Positions 8,083 through 16,048 of a stretch of DNA of 39,173 nucleotides are shown piece by piece (position 1 is the first letter of the stretch; each line of letters begins with the position of its first letter). This DNA comes from Nitrospiria bacterium (GTDB lineage Bacteria > Nitrospirota > Nitrospiria > DASWJH01), in assembly GCA_036397255.1 (NCBI GenBank), contig DASWJH010000007.1, positions 1-39,173 on the forward strand, read 5' to 3'. The notes below the pieces were generated by a model. The model worked only from the letters and a program-made list of their open reading frames with translations. It searched no databases and was not told the DNA's origin. The position numbers were made by a program, and so were the translations under genes.

Positions 8083-9709
8083 GGACGGGTTCTCCTTGAG
8101 AGGAATCGAAGGGAAGATAAATGCAAAAAATACTACCCTCTTGGATCCGGCTGCGCACGTCGATCCAACCCCCATGATTCTTCACAATATTGAAACTCGT
8201 GGTCAAACCCAAACCGGTTCCTTTTCCCACATCTTTGGTGGTAAAAAAAGGATCAAATATTCTGTTCAGGTTTTCCTCTGGAATACCAAATCCCGTATCG
8301 GAAAATTGAATTTTCAAATAATGATCCTGTAACGGATCTTCACGATCCCGTCTGGGAATGGTCTGGCTCAGCCTAACCTTTAAGCTCCCGCCTTGGGGCA
8401 TGGACTGAATTGCATTTAAAATGAGATTTAAAAAAACCTGTTGAATTTGATCGGGGTCCACCAGGGCTTCTGGAAGGGTTTCGAAAAAATCCAATGAAAT
8501 GGAAATACCCTGCTTTTGGGTTTGGTGTTCCAAAAGGGAAAGGACATCCTGGAGGATCGGAACCAAACGCACGGATCGGACCTCGGGAGGTTTTTTCCTG
8601 GCAAAACTTAATAATTGGTTCACTATTTTTGTAATCCGGTCAATTTGTGTAATAATCCGAGTCAGGTTTTCTCGAATGGGGTCTTCCTGAGGTATTTTCC
8701 GTAGCATATACTCTGCCCTTCCTCCAATCACCCCCAAGGGAGTTCCGATTTCATGGGCCAATCCCGACACCAATTGCCCTACTGCTGCAAGTTTTTCTGC
8801 ACGGCGAATTTGGTGTTCCAATTGAAGTTTTTCGGTAATATCTAACCCAGAACTCAAACAGGAATAAACTTCCCCCAGCTCATTTTTTAAAAGAATATTA
8901 TGCCATAAAATAACCCGTTCCTCCCCGGTTTTGGTCAACACCGGGTTTTCAAAATATTCATCCGACCGGAGCCCCCCTTTCATGACTTTTTTAAAAACAG
9001 TCCGGATTTCCTCTCTCATTTTTTCAGGTATAAAATGATCAATCCAGTTTTTTCCCAGAATCTCTTTTTCCTCAAAACCCAAAACCTCACAGCCCATTTT
9101 ATTAATCAATGAAACCGTTTCATCGGGCTCTAAAACCAAAAGGATAACACCTGCAACATCTAGAAATTTTTGAGCCTTATCTCTCTCCCTTTCTAACTGT
9201 GCTGTGCGTTGGATTACCCGTTCTTCCAGTTTTCGATTCAATCTCCGTATTTCATGTTCAACCTGTTTCCGATCAGTAATATCCCTAATTACACTGGTCA
9301 CCAATAAACCCTTCCCTTTTTTCACCTGGCTCAGACTGATTTCAACGGGAAATTCAGACCCATCTTTTCGTCTCCCCACCAGGTCCAATCCTAATCCCAT
9401 GGGTCGGGTCCCCGGTTGGGACATAAAGTTGGCACGATGCCCCACATGCTTTTCACGAAACCCGGTTGGCATTAAAATCTCCACTGACTCCCCTAAAAGC
9501 TCGTTCCGGTTGTACCCAAATAGTTTTTCGGTTTGATGATTGACCAGCACGATCCTTCCATTTTTGTCTGAAATAACAATGGAATCAGGAGCAGACTCCA
9601 AAAGCCCTAAAAACATAAGGTCCGTGGGGTTAATCTTGGGGGGTCTTCTCCCTTGTTTTGTGGAAGAAGTTCTCTTCCCTTTGGGTTTCGGTTTTGGCTT
9701 TTTTATCAA
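8075..9709 (-). CDS. Soluble PAS-PAS sensor histidine kinase
   Basis: 544 residues without any membrane segment, so it senses inside the cell. A Lys/Arg/Pro-rich leader (1-28) precedes PAS1 (about 32-148, ending in the PAC motif VIRDITDRKQ), a coiled coil (about 150-180), PAS2 (about 182-295, ending SGLDITEK), HisKA with His319 in GLAHEIGTPLG, and a HATPase_c domain with the N box NLILNAIQSM, DTGFGIP and GTGLGL. The PAS domains could hold haem, flavin or a small ligand; nothing in the sequence decides which. The start is TTG at 9709 since no upstream ATG is in frame; an internal ATG near residue 32 is an alternative. Partner of the overlapping NtrC-type regulator. Confidence 0.93.
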   Translation of the reverse strand: MIKKPKPKPKGKRTSSTKQGRRPPKINPTDLMFLGLLESAPDSIVISDKNGRIVLVNHQTEKLFGYNRNELLGESVEILMPTGFREKHVGHRANFMSQPGTRPMGLGLDLVGRRKDGSEFPVEISLSQVKKGKGLLVTSVIRDITDRKQVEHEIRRLNRKLEERVIQRTAQLERERDKAQKFLDVAGVILLVLEPDETVSLINKMGCEVLGFEEKEILGKNWIDHFIPEKMREEIRTVFKKVMKGGLRSDEYFENPVLTKTGEERVILWHNILLKNELGEVYSCLSSGLDITEKLQLEHQIRRAEKLAAVGQLVSGLAHEIGTPLGVIGGRAEYMLRKIPQEDPIRENLTRIITQIDRITKIVNQLLSFARKKPPEVRSVRLVPILQDVLSLLEHQTQKQGISISLDFFETLPEALVDPDQIQQVFLNLILNAIQSMPQGGSLKVRLSQTIPRRDREDPLQDHYLKIQFSDTGFGIPEENLNRIFDPFFTTKDVGKGTGLGLTTSFNIVKNHGGWIDVRSRIQEGSIFCIYLPFDSSQGEPVHG

Positions 9710-9801
9710 TTTTCGCCCTAGGGTTTAAGAGAGTTCAAGAAGGGGGAAACCAAAAGAAATTCTCGTTGGATAAATAAAATTTTCAATTTTTCCTAGGAGT
9801 T

Positions 9802-9830
9802 ATCGTACCATACACCTACAACCAATTCAA
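9802..9830 (-). promoter_or_regulatory. Sigma70-like promoter of the kinase/regulator operon
   Basis: On the minus strand TTGAAT (9830-9825), a 17-base spacer and TACGAT (9807-9802) form a good -35/-10 pair about 90 bases upstream of the kinase start. It lies in the 265-bp gap between the divergent kinase gene and the exported unknown gene at 9975. Confidence 0.55.
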
Positions 9831-9974
9831 GAACGATCCAGAACCCGAACCCCCTCCTCAACCCTTTTTCCTAAGGACTCTCCTATGGGAACCACAAGGC
9901 CCTTTTTTTCCAATCCATTTTTTGATAACATGGCTTTTGTAGATAACTTTTAACGGAATAAAAAAAAAAGGACA

Positions 9975-10529
9975 ATGAAAGTGATAAACTCGATTTTTCT
10001 AATGGGAATGGTGATTTACGTGGGATCTTTTATTTTCATCCCGAAGGGGGAGACGGCGCCTTTTTCTTGGGTCAAAGAGATCCAGGAAAAAACTCATGGA
10101 ACAGAAAAAACCATGGAATCCGAAAACTCAAAAATCCTGGTGGAACTTTTTCTGTCCAAAGAGGTTAAAAAAGACTTGGATGAAATCAAAAAAGAATTCA
10201 CCAATGTGTCCATAAAAAGAATCAGAACACAGTTTTATGCTTCGGGACACGCGCCAAAAAATATTGCCATTGGAAAAAGTGTTTCCGCTCCCGTAGCACG
10301 ATTGACCATTCGACTGGCCAATACCTACAACCAAGGCATTCAGTTTCTTCTTCCCGAGCGTTTATTTTTTCCACATTATATTACCATTGGCAGTTCCGCA
10401 TTTGATGAGGCCTCACAGGTTCCTATCCTGCAGGAAGATATCGAACGGCTTTCCGATCCTTCCTTGAACACGGAACAATTTCACACGTTATATCGGAGTC
10501 TTACCGGGGAAGACAAACGGCCCCAATAA
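9975..10529 (+). CDS. Exported or membrane-anchored hypothetical protein
   Basis: 184 residues. A hydrophobic N-terminus (about residues 4-23, IFLMGMVIYVGSFIFIP) serves as a signal peptide or anchor. The rest is soluble, charged, with the segment IAIGKSVSAPVARLTIRLAN (about 98-117) and no cysteine. No known domain is recognised. ATG start with AAAGGA directly upstream. It is read away from the two-component genes and converges with the YIP1 gene, whose stop is 18 bp away. No function can be offered. Confidence 0.7.
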   Translation: MKVINSIFLMGMVIYVGSFIFIPKGETAPFSWVKEIQEKTHGTEKTMESENSKILVELFLSKEVKKDLDEIKKEFTNVSIKRIRTQFYASGHAPKNIAIGKSVSAPVARLTIRLANTYNQGIQFLLPERLFFPHYITIGSSAFDEASQVPILQEDIERLSDPSLNTEQFHTLYRSLTGEDKRPQ

Positions 10530-10547
10530 GGAAAGCCCTTGTCAATT

Positions 10548-11093
10548 TTAGAGGTTTTGCGGGGAAAGAAGAAATACGGGGACCAGGATTAAAAACTGGA
10601 CAATCCAACCGATGACGCAAACACCCATCGCACGCCACGTAGATTCATAATCAAGAGCCTGCCGGACCGCAATAACCAGCGCAATCAAATTCCAAACGGC
10701 AGCAACGATAAATACCAAGTGGGTCAACCCAGGAAGAATCCCCAAAACCCGGATAAGCCCCGGAGCAGTTGAAAAACCAATGGTTCTAAGGAGCTCCCCA
10801 AAATTTGCCTTGGTTTGAGGTTCCGGCAAGATTCGGGTTCCAACCCAATAGGTCAAACCTGCCATGATTAACCAACCTAAAACCGAAAAAAATAAAGCTT
10901 CTAATAAATTCCCATACCCTCCGATTTGCCCAATGGTGCCGATACCGGCTGCCAAACTGGATAGGACGACTACTGCCAAAGCCTGGGGCGTGGCGGATTT
11001 ATCAGCCTCCACCTCTTCGTAAAGTTTTACATCAAGCTTTGCCGCCCGAAGCGTGCGATCAAAAAACGGCTGGTACTCGGAAAGGAAAGACAT
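10548..11093 (-). CDS. YIP1-family integral membrane protein
   Basis: 181 residues with a short cytoplasmic leader (FDRTLRAAKLDVKLYEEVEAD, about 11-31) that is typical of bacterial YIP1-domain proteins, followed by about five hydrophobic segments between residues 37 and 178. The motif GLTYWVGTRIL and the helix LTHLVFIVAAVWNLIALVIAVRQAL are usual in this family. Function is unknown in bacteria. AAGGAG lies eight bases before the ATG. It is the last gene in a minus-strand group behind LemA and TPM. Confidence 0.85.
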   Translation of the reverse strand: MSFLSEYQPFFDRTLRAAKLDVKLYEEVEADKSATPQALAVVVLSSLAAGIGTIGQIGGYGNLLEALFFSVLGWLIMAGLTYWVGTRILPEPQTKANFGELLRTIGFSTAPGLIRVLGILPGLTHLVFIVAAVWNLIALVIAVRQALDYESTWRAMGVCVIGWIVQFLILVPVFLLSPQNL

Positions 11094-11108
11094 ATACCTA
11101 ACTCCTTT

Positions 11109-11684
11109 TTAAAACTTGACCTTGGGAACATCTCGGGCCCCTTCTTCAATTTCGAAATACTCCGCAGGTCCCACACCTGCTAAACTGGCATAAAAACGTC
11201 CCAGTAATTTTCGGGTAAAGGTGTTTAATTCCCTCACTCCGTCATTATACCGTTTTCGCTCCACGGCCAACCGGTTTTCGCTTCCTTCCAGTTGATCCTG
11301 AAGTTTTAGGAAAGACTCATTTGATTTTAATTGGGGGTAGGTTTCCCTTAAAAAAAGTAAACGGGAAAGGGCGCTTTCAACTTGACCAGCGGCTTTGGCT
11401 TTTTCCCCAATGGTACCGGATTGGAAATAAGCCTTTCGGGCCTCCGCCACCCCTAAAAATATTTTTTCCTCCTGCCCTGCCACCCCTTTCACGGTTTCAA
11501 TTAAATTGGGGATTAGGTCAAACCTTCTCTGCAGCTGGTTTTCCACTTGTGCCCATCGACTTTTTACATCCTCATCCAGGATAATGGCTTGATTATATCC
11601 GGAATAGATACATCCTCCCGCTAAAAAGAGACTTCCCAGAACCACCCCCAAAATAACTAATGCGATTCGCCCTGCTTTCATCAT
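11109..11684 (-). CDS. LemA-family protein
   Basis: 191 residues, the standard LemA length. A single N-terminal membrane segment (about 7-29) is followed by SGYNQAIILDEDVKSRWAQVENQLQRR with FDLIPNLIETVKG (about 55-67), the family hallmark, and long helices that form the coiled-coil-like bundle. The C-terminal YNDGVRELNTFTRKLLGR is also typical. The cysteine after LAGG resembles a weak lipobox. LemA proteins are membrane-anchored with an unknown role and very often sit next to a TPM-domain protein, as here (17 bp upstream). GAGGGG precedes the ATG. Confidence 0.95.
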   Translation of the reverse strand: MMKAGRIALVILGVVLGSLFLAGGCIYSGYNQAIILDEDVKSRWAQVENQLQRRFDLIPNLIETVKGVAGQEEKIFLGVAEARKAYFQSGTIGEKAKAAGQVESALSRLLFLRETYPQLKSNESFLKLQDQLEGSENRLAVERKRYNDGVRELNTFTRKLLGRFYASLAGVGPAEYFEIEEGARDVPKVKF

Positions 11685-11700
11685 AACCCCTCTTCAATCG

Positions 11701-12537
11701 TTACCATCGTGCTCCCCCTCCACCCCCACCAAATCCGCCACCCCCACCAAAAGAACCACCGCCAAACCCTCCCCCAAATCCCCCACCGATACCTGTTCCC
11801 CATGAAGATCGACGCCCTCCCAGGATAGCCCCCAACACACCGCCCAGCAGGACCCCCTCCAACATACTTCCTCCTCCCCAGGTTTGATGATAGCGGCGCC
11901 TTCTGGAGAATGAAGACAGCAGGTAAAAGAAAAAAATAAGTGGGATTAACCCGCTCCCAAGAAAAGAAAGGGGAAGCCCTCCGTCTCGGTTTTCCCCTTG
12001 AAAGCGGTAATCCGGAATCCCCGTCAGTTGAACCTTTTCCGAATCGGCAATCTGGTTGGCTACGGCAACGCCCATGTGGTAGAGACCTTGCGAAAATTGC
12101 CCTTTTGAGAAAAAATGATTAGCTGTTTCCCGTGAAAGTGACCCTGCCCATGAATCTGGAATCATCCCCTCTAGGCCATATCCGGTTTGAATCCGAACTT
12201 GCCTTTCGTTCAAAGCCAATGCAATTAAAACTCCGTTATCTTTTCCTTTTTGACCCAAATTCCACAATTCGGCATGCCGCTGGACAAACCCGGAAAAATC
12301 TTCCCCTTCTATGGTTTGAACGGTTAGAACTTTTACCTGGGCACCTGTTTTCTGTTCCAACTCTTTGAACCACCCCTCCAAACGGGGTTGAACCGCAGGG
12401 TCTAAAATATGAGCTGAATCAATCACAAAAACCCCCGTATCCTGAATGGTGACCATACCCCACGAAGGAGTTGAAAAAGAGAGGGTGCAAATTAATAAAA
12501 AAACAACCCGAAAAGGGGTTAACTTACCAGAGATCAA
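11701..12537 (-). CDS. TPM-domain protein with glycine-rich tail (YgcG type)
   Basis: 278 residues: signal peptide (about 1-27, ending TPSWG), TPM_phosphatase domain (about 32-155; VFVIDSAHILDP, ELEQKTGAQVKVLTV, ALNERQVRIQTGYGLEG), one membrane helix (about 198-212) and a C-terminal tail of repeated GGG/F ending GGGGGARW. This layout matches the membrane TPM proteins encoded beside LemA. The start codon is TTG with a GTAGG about ten bases before it, and it overlaps the end of the upstream gene by 14 bases. TPM domains have been linked to photosystem repair in plants and to acid phosphatase activity; the bacterial role is open. Confidence 0.92.
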   Translation of the reverse strand: MISGKLTPFRVVFLLICTLSFSTPSWGMVTIQDTGVFVIDSAHILDPAVQPRLEGWFKELEQKTGAQVKVLTVQTIEGEDFSGFVQRHAELWNLGQKGKDNGVLIALALNERQVRIQTGYGLEGMIPDSWAGSLSRETANHFFSKGQFSQGLYHMGVAVANQIADSEKVQLTGIPDYRFQGENRDGGLPLSFLGSGLIPLIFFFYLLSSFSRRRRYHQTWGGGSMLEGVLLGGVLGAILGGRRSSWGTGIGGGFGGGFGGGSFGGGGGFGGGGGGARW

Positions 12538-13261
12538 TAAATTTACCTACGGTTTCAATATCGCGATAGAGGTTCTGAAATTCATTCCATCCATGACGAT
12601 CCTCGGTGAGGAGGGAATTTTTGACCCCCGTAAGAGGTTTTTCCAAAATTTTTTCAATGTGTAAGACCACTTCCTGTGCCGACAGCGATTCTTTTTTCCC
12701 TTGTAACCAAAGAATTCCCCGAAGGGTTCGAACCAGTCGGTCGGCTAAATTCATTTCGAGCTGTTCGATCAATTTTTCCCGCCCGGATGATGCCAAAAGG
12801 CCTTGGCGCATGCCTATTAAAATGGTTTTCAGCTCCCTTTCCGCTTGAAGCCGAACATGATTGTCATTAAAAGAAAGGTCTTTAAAGTAATTTTCTCCCC
12901 AAAGGATCAAATGACATTGTTGTATCTCAATTAATTCCAACGGAAAGGCATCTAAGGAATCCTTAATATATTGGGGCGTCATAATAAGGGGAGCAGAAAT
13001 CCGTTCTTTTCCGAGTTTAATTCCATTTTGAGAAAGGCTTCGGAGCATTTCAAGTTGTATGGTCTCTAAAATTAAAACATTGGTTACAGTTTGTCGTGTT
13101 TTATCAAAATTCCCCGAAACCACTGCTCCGAATAAGGTCAATGAAAGGGCATTATCTCCCCCTAAACCTTTAACCAGTTTTGCATATTGGAAAAGGGGTT
13201 TTTCCATAGTTTCGGGAACTTTTCTCAAATCCTTCGTTTCCAAAAGGTCCCTATCTTTCAA
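12524..13261 (-). CDS. Degenerate nucleotidyltransferase-fold-like protein
   Basis: 245 residues. The segment ALSLTLFGAVVSGNFDKTRQ (about 38-57) resembles the GS-x9-D-x-D entry of nucleotidyltransferases, but the catalytic aspartates of a GSxxxGxxxxxSDxDL site are missing, so an active enzyme is unlikely. The following strand VTNVLILE and a helical C-terminal half fit such a fold. The assignment rests on pattern only. The longest frame starts with TTG at 13261; an ATG at 13207 (MEKPLFQYAK) is an alternative. It leads the TPM-LemA-YIP1 group and overlaps the TPM gene. Confidence 0.6.
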   Translation of the reverse strand: MKDRDLLETKDLRKVPETMEKPLFQYAKLVKGLGGDNALSLTLFGAVVSGNFDKTRQTVTNVLILETIQLEMLRSLSQNGIKLGKERISAPLIMTPQYIKDSLDAFPLELIEIQQCHLILWGENYFKDLSFNDNHVRLQAERELKTILIGMRQGLLASSGREKLIEQLEMNLADRLVRTLRGILWLQGKKESLSAQEVVLHIEKILEKPLTGVKNSLLTEDRHGWNEFQNLYRDIETVGKFIDLW

Positions 13262-13482
13262 AACCCACCCTTCCCTTAAAGCAAAGACTTTTAAACTGGA
13301 TTATATCGGAGCTTGAAATTTTAAAACCAAAAGGCTTTTGCTGATACGATAATTTTTTTTATGTTTGATTCCTGATTTTTAGGGGGGTAATTAGATTTAA
13401 TCTAAGGGAATGCAGAATGATTGTCAAGGGTACTGCCTGGGAAAACCCAAGGAAAACATGGTCAATTCCATTTCTTAAACTC

Positions 13483-13511
13483 TTGACAGTTAAACAGACC
13501 TGTTTTATGTT
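13483..13511 (+). promoter_or_regulatory. Sigma70 promoter directly ahead of the 13520 gene
   Basis: TTGACA (13483-13488), a 17-base spacer and TATGTT (13506-13511). The expected transcription start is near 13518, two bases before the ATG at 13520, which predicts a leaderless message. The rest of the 258-bp gap (13262-13519) shows nothing else. Confidence 0.7.
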
Positions 13512-13519
13512 GTCTAAAA

Positions 13520-13876
13520 ATGTGGGATATTTTTAAAAAAAGGCAGGAAGGAGACCTCAGGAGAGCGGCAACCGCGTACCGTTTCTACCTAAAATCGATT
13601 CATCAAACGGAAAACAATGACATTGCCGGAGATGAAAAAGAAACTCGTAACTGGAAAGGGGGTTTTAGCAAAGCATTTAACCAACTCTTCAGGGACTGGC
13701 CCACCCCCAATCAATCCAAACGTTTTGAAAAGTTGATGTATCGTTGGGTAAAAAAAGGTGCCGATGCTGAAAGGGCTTTTGTATTGGCCTTTAATGAATT
13801 CCTTGGCCAAAAGAAATTGACCGACCCGGAAATCGGTGAGGTTTTAAATCAAGGACGGAAAGACTTTAGGGAATAG
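13520..13876 (+). CDS. Small helical hypothetical protein
   Basis: 118 residues, charged, mostly helical by composition, without signal peptide or cysteine. The middle part carries several Trp (NWKGGFSKAFNQLFRDWPTP) and the end is a helix around ERAFVLAFNEFLGQKKLTDPE. No domain is recognised. No Shine-Dalgarno sequence precedes the ATG, in keeping with the promoter placed only 8 bases upstream. Inside the frame, at about 13543-13552, a GGCAGGAAGGAG stretch lies ahead of no usable ATG, so the leaderless start is preferred. Confidence 0.6.
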   Translation: MWDIFKKRQEGDLRRAATAYRFYLKSIHQTENNDIAGDEKETRNWKGGFSKAFNQLFRDWPTPNQSKRFEKLMYRWVKKGADAERAFVLAFNEFLGQKKLTDPEIGEVLNQGRKDFRE

Positions 13877-13934
13877 CGGGAAAATCGATCTTCTTCTTAA
13901 AAAATGTCCCATTTCAACTCTTCCGGTTTTCCAA

Positions 13935-14084
13935 TCAAAACTCTTTCGCGATAAAAACACCGGTCCCTTTAACGCCCAATGACTTATTCTCTGTCAAGAT
14001 CCCTTCCGCAATGATTCCTCCCTTGCCATAGTGGTTTAGAGTACAAACCAAACCGATCTTTCCTCTGTTGGCTTCATTTGACAA
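13935..14084 (-). other. Short coding-like stretch (small ORF or gene remnant)
   Basis: From a TTG at 14084 a 49-codon frame runs to TGA at 13935 and reads like real protein: GKIGLVCTLNHYGKGGIIAEG, then NKSLGVKGTGVFIAKEF. There is a stop four codons upstream of the TTG and no Shine-Dalgarno sequence, and the start overlaps the -35 box of the opposite-strand promoter at 14078. It may be the surviving C-terminal end of a lost gene. The family is not recognised. Confidence 0.35.
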
Positions 14085-14106
14085 CCCATCTAATAAATTT
14101 TAATAT
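14078..14106 (+). promoter_or_regulatory. Near-consensus sigma70 promoter of the TerB-like gene
   Basis: TTGACA (14078-14083), exactly 17 bases, then TAATAT (14101-14106). Transcription would begin near 14113, giving a leader of about 53 bases before the proposed CTG start at 14166. Confidence 0.75.
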
Positions 14107-14165
14107 TGAAAAATTAAAAAACTCGGAAAAACATTTTTTCTCTATATCACTAGAAGGAGATCTTC

Positions 14166-15089
14166 CTGAAAGAAAAAGCAAAACAGATCGCCCTGGTTCG
14201 TGTACTCATTGCGATGGCCTGGGCGGATGGGGAAATTAGTCTGGAAGAGCAAAATTTCCTCAAAGATTTTATGTTCAAATTCGATTTTACAGGGGAGGAA
14301 TGGGCCCAAATTGAAATGTATATGGAAGATCCTGTTCGTCCGGAAGAGAGGGAGGCCCTTATTCAAGATTTTTTAAAAAAAATAAATAGTTCAGGGGAAC
14401 GCAGGGCTTTTCTGTCTTCTCTGGAAGGTTTAATTCAGGCCGATGGGATAACCACTTCAGAAGAAGAGGAATTTTTAAAAGAATTTAAACAAATACTCCA
14501 GGACACTCCTTCAGTAAAGGGGTTATTCAATCAATTTCAAGGCCTTTTTAAAAAAACCGTATTTAAACCCGTTCCCGGTTCCAAGAGGAGCGAGGAGTTA
14601 CATGAATTTATCAATAACCGTATCCTTTTTAAAGTTCGCCGCAAACTGGAGAGGGAAAACCTTTCATTGGAGACCCACCCGGAGGATCTGGCCTTCGCTT
14701 CCCTTTTCGGGGGTTTAATGGCTTATGTGGCATCGGTTCATGAAAACCTGAATTCCCGGGAATTGGCTAAAATTCAAACCCATCTTAAAAATTTGGGAAC
14801 ATTCGGCGATGAAGCCATTGAACTGATCCTTTCCGTGATTCAAGAAACCCATTCAAAACTATTGGACAGTTTTCGCCTGGTCCGGGAGTTTTATGAAATG
14901 AGTTCCCCTCAACAAAGACGTCAACTCATCGATTGTCTCTTTGATATCGCCGGATCCGATAAGGACCTCAAACATGAAGAAGTCGAAGAGGTCCGAAACA
15001 TTGCTTATGCTTTAAAACTCACTCATAAAGAATTTATCGAATCCAAAGTGGCCTACCTCCAAAAAGGAAAGCCATTAAACAAAACCTAA
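14166..15089 (+). CDS. TerB-like (tellurite-resistance-type) helical protein, CTG start
   Basis: The first ATG (14214) cuts into the conserved TerB helix. The frame extends upstream through KEKAKQIALVRVLIAMAWADGEI, the normal TerB opening, to a CTG at 14166, which is placed five bases after a strong AAGGAGA (14154-14160). No ATG, GTG or TTG is available there, so CTG is proposed as start (307 residues). Two TerB-like modules are visible: AWADGEISLEEQNFLKDF near the N-terminus with IQADGITTSEEEEFLKEF (about residues 90-107), and FDIAGSDKDLKHEEVEEVRNIA near the C-terminus. The Asp/Glu triads are those seen in TerB metal-binding helices. No signal peptide. Its role is unknown; TerB domains often occur in membrane stress systems. 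Confidence 0.8.
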   Translation: MKEKAKQIALVRVLIAMAWADGEISLEEQNFLKDFMFKFDFTGEEWAQIEMYMEDPVRPEEREALIQDFLKKINSSGERRAFLSSLEGLIQADGITTSEEEEFLKEFKQILQDTPSVKGLFNQFQGLFKKTVFKPVPGSKRSEELHEFINNRILFKVRRKLERENLSLETHPEDLAFASLFGGLMAYVASVHENLNSRELAKIQTHLKNLGTFGDEAIELILSVIQETHSKLLDSFRLVREFYEMSSPQQRRQLIDCLFDIAGSDKDLKHEEVEEVRNIAYALKLTHKEFIESKVAYLQKGKPLNKT

Positions 15090-15130
15090 TCCCCCTTTCA
15101 ATTCCAATCGCTTACACCCCCGCCGTCTTT

Positions 15131-16048
15131 TCAAGATGGGGCACTTTGTCTGACCAACAGTTCCATTGGTTTTGTGGCCTCTCCAATGTAAATCGACCGG
15201 TGGGGAAATGGAATTTCAATGCCCTGGGCATCAAATGCTTTTTTGAGTCTCCGGCGGTACTCCCGTCCGACTGCCCACTGCTGGATCGGTTGAGTTTTAA
15301 TCCGTGCCTTGATCGTCACTTCGGATTCACCAAATTTATCCACCCCAAATACCTCCAGCGGACCCAGAATGTTCGGGCCAAAATTGGGATCTTGTCTCAA
15401 ATCTTCATCCACCTCCCGCATGACTTCCACCACCCGGTCCGTATCCTCTTTATAGGCCACCCCCACATCGATCACGTAGGCCGACCACCCCTTGGTCATA
15501 TTGGAGAGGGTGGATACGCTCCCGTTGGGAAACACATGCACCACACCGGCCAAATCCCTTAACACGATGGTTCGAAACGTAATCGTCTCCACCAATCCCC
15601 CCGTGCCATTAATCACCGCAACATCTCCGACTCTGACCTGGTCTTCCAAAATCATAAAAAAGCCGCTGATCACATCTCTTACCAAGTTTTGAGCGCCGAA
15701 TCCCAATGCCAGGCCCGCAATTCCGGCTCCCGCGATAACCGGTGCGACGTTGACCCCCACCTGGTCCAGCGAAATGATGATCACCACCGTCCAAACGGCG
15801 AACCGTCCGATGGTCGACAGAATCCCCACCAAGGTGTCGACCCTTTTCCTCGTACTACCCGGGACCGATTCCGTCGGTTCTTTCGCTTTGATCAGGAGGA
15901 CTTCTAGACGGTGGAGAGAAAACCGGATCACGCGAAGGATAATCAGCCCCCCCGCAATCACCAAAAAAATCCTCAGCCCGTTCTGGGCGAATGAAAAACT
16001 GGTATCTAATAGAAGCGTTTTGAACCTTTCCAACGATCCCTCAAACAT
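15131..16048 (-). CDS. mscS: Small-conductance mechanosensitive channel (MscS family)
   Basis: 305 residues, close to the length of the minimal MscS channel, which opens under membrane tension to release osmolytes. Two N-terminal membrane helices (about 20-42, 75-95) lead into the pore helix VAPVIAGAGIAGLALGFGAQ (about 102-121), followed by NLVRDVISGFFMILEDQVRVGD, the MscS beta domain and the cytoplasmic vestibule (DVGVAYKEDTDRVVEVM). The start ATG has a strong AGGAGG upstream. It stands alone, convergent with the TerB-like gene, and is divergent from the copper cluster with 539 bp between. Confidence 0.95.
   Translation of the reverse strand: MFEGSLERFKTLLLDTSFSFAQNGLRIFLVIAGGLIILRVIRFSLHRLEVLLIKAKEPTESVPGSTRKRVDTLVGILSTIGRFAVWTVVIIISLDQVGVNVAPVIAGAGIAGLALGFGAQNLVRDVISGFFMILEDQVRVGDVAVINGTGGLVETITFRTIVLRDLAGVVHVFPNGSVSTLSNMTKGWSAYVIDVGVAYKEDTDRVVEVMREVDEDLRQDPNFGPNILGPLEVFGVDKFGESEVTIKARIKTQPIQQWAVGREYRRRLKKAFDAQGIEIPFPHRSIYIGEATKPMELLVRQSAPS

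Noticed and set aside
8083-8175. 31-residue N-terminal extension of the NtrC-type regulator
   Set aside because: It overlaps the kinase ATPase domain in another frame, has no ribosome site, and the ATG at 8082 has AAGGAG at the right distance and begins the receiver domain.
9204-9536. A 110-codon plus-strand frame opposite the histidine kinase
   Set aside because: It is antisense to well-conserved PAS and coiled-coil coding sequence and gives a Ser/Arg/Pro-rich product without a domain.
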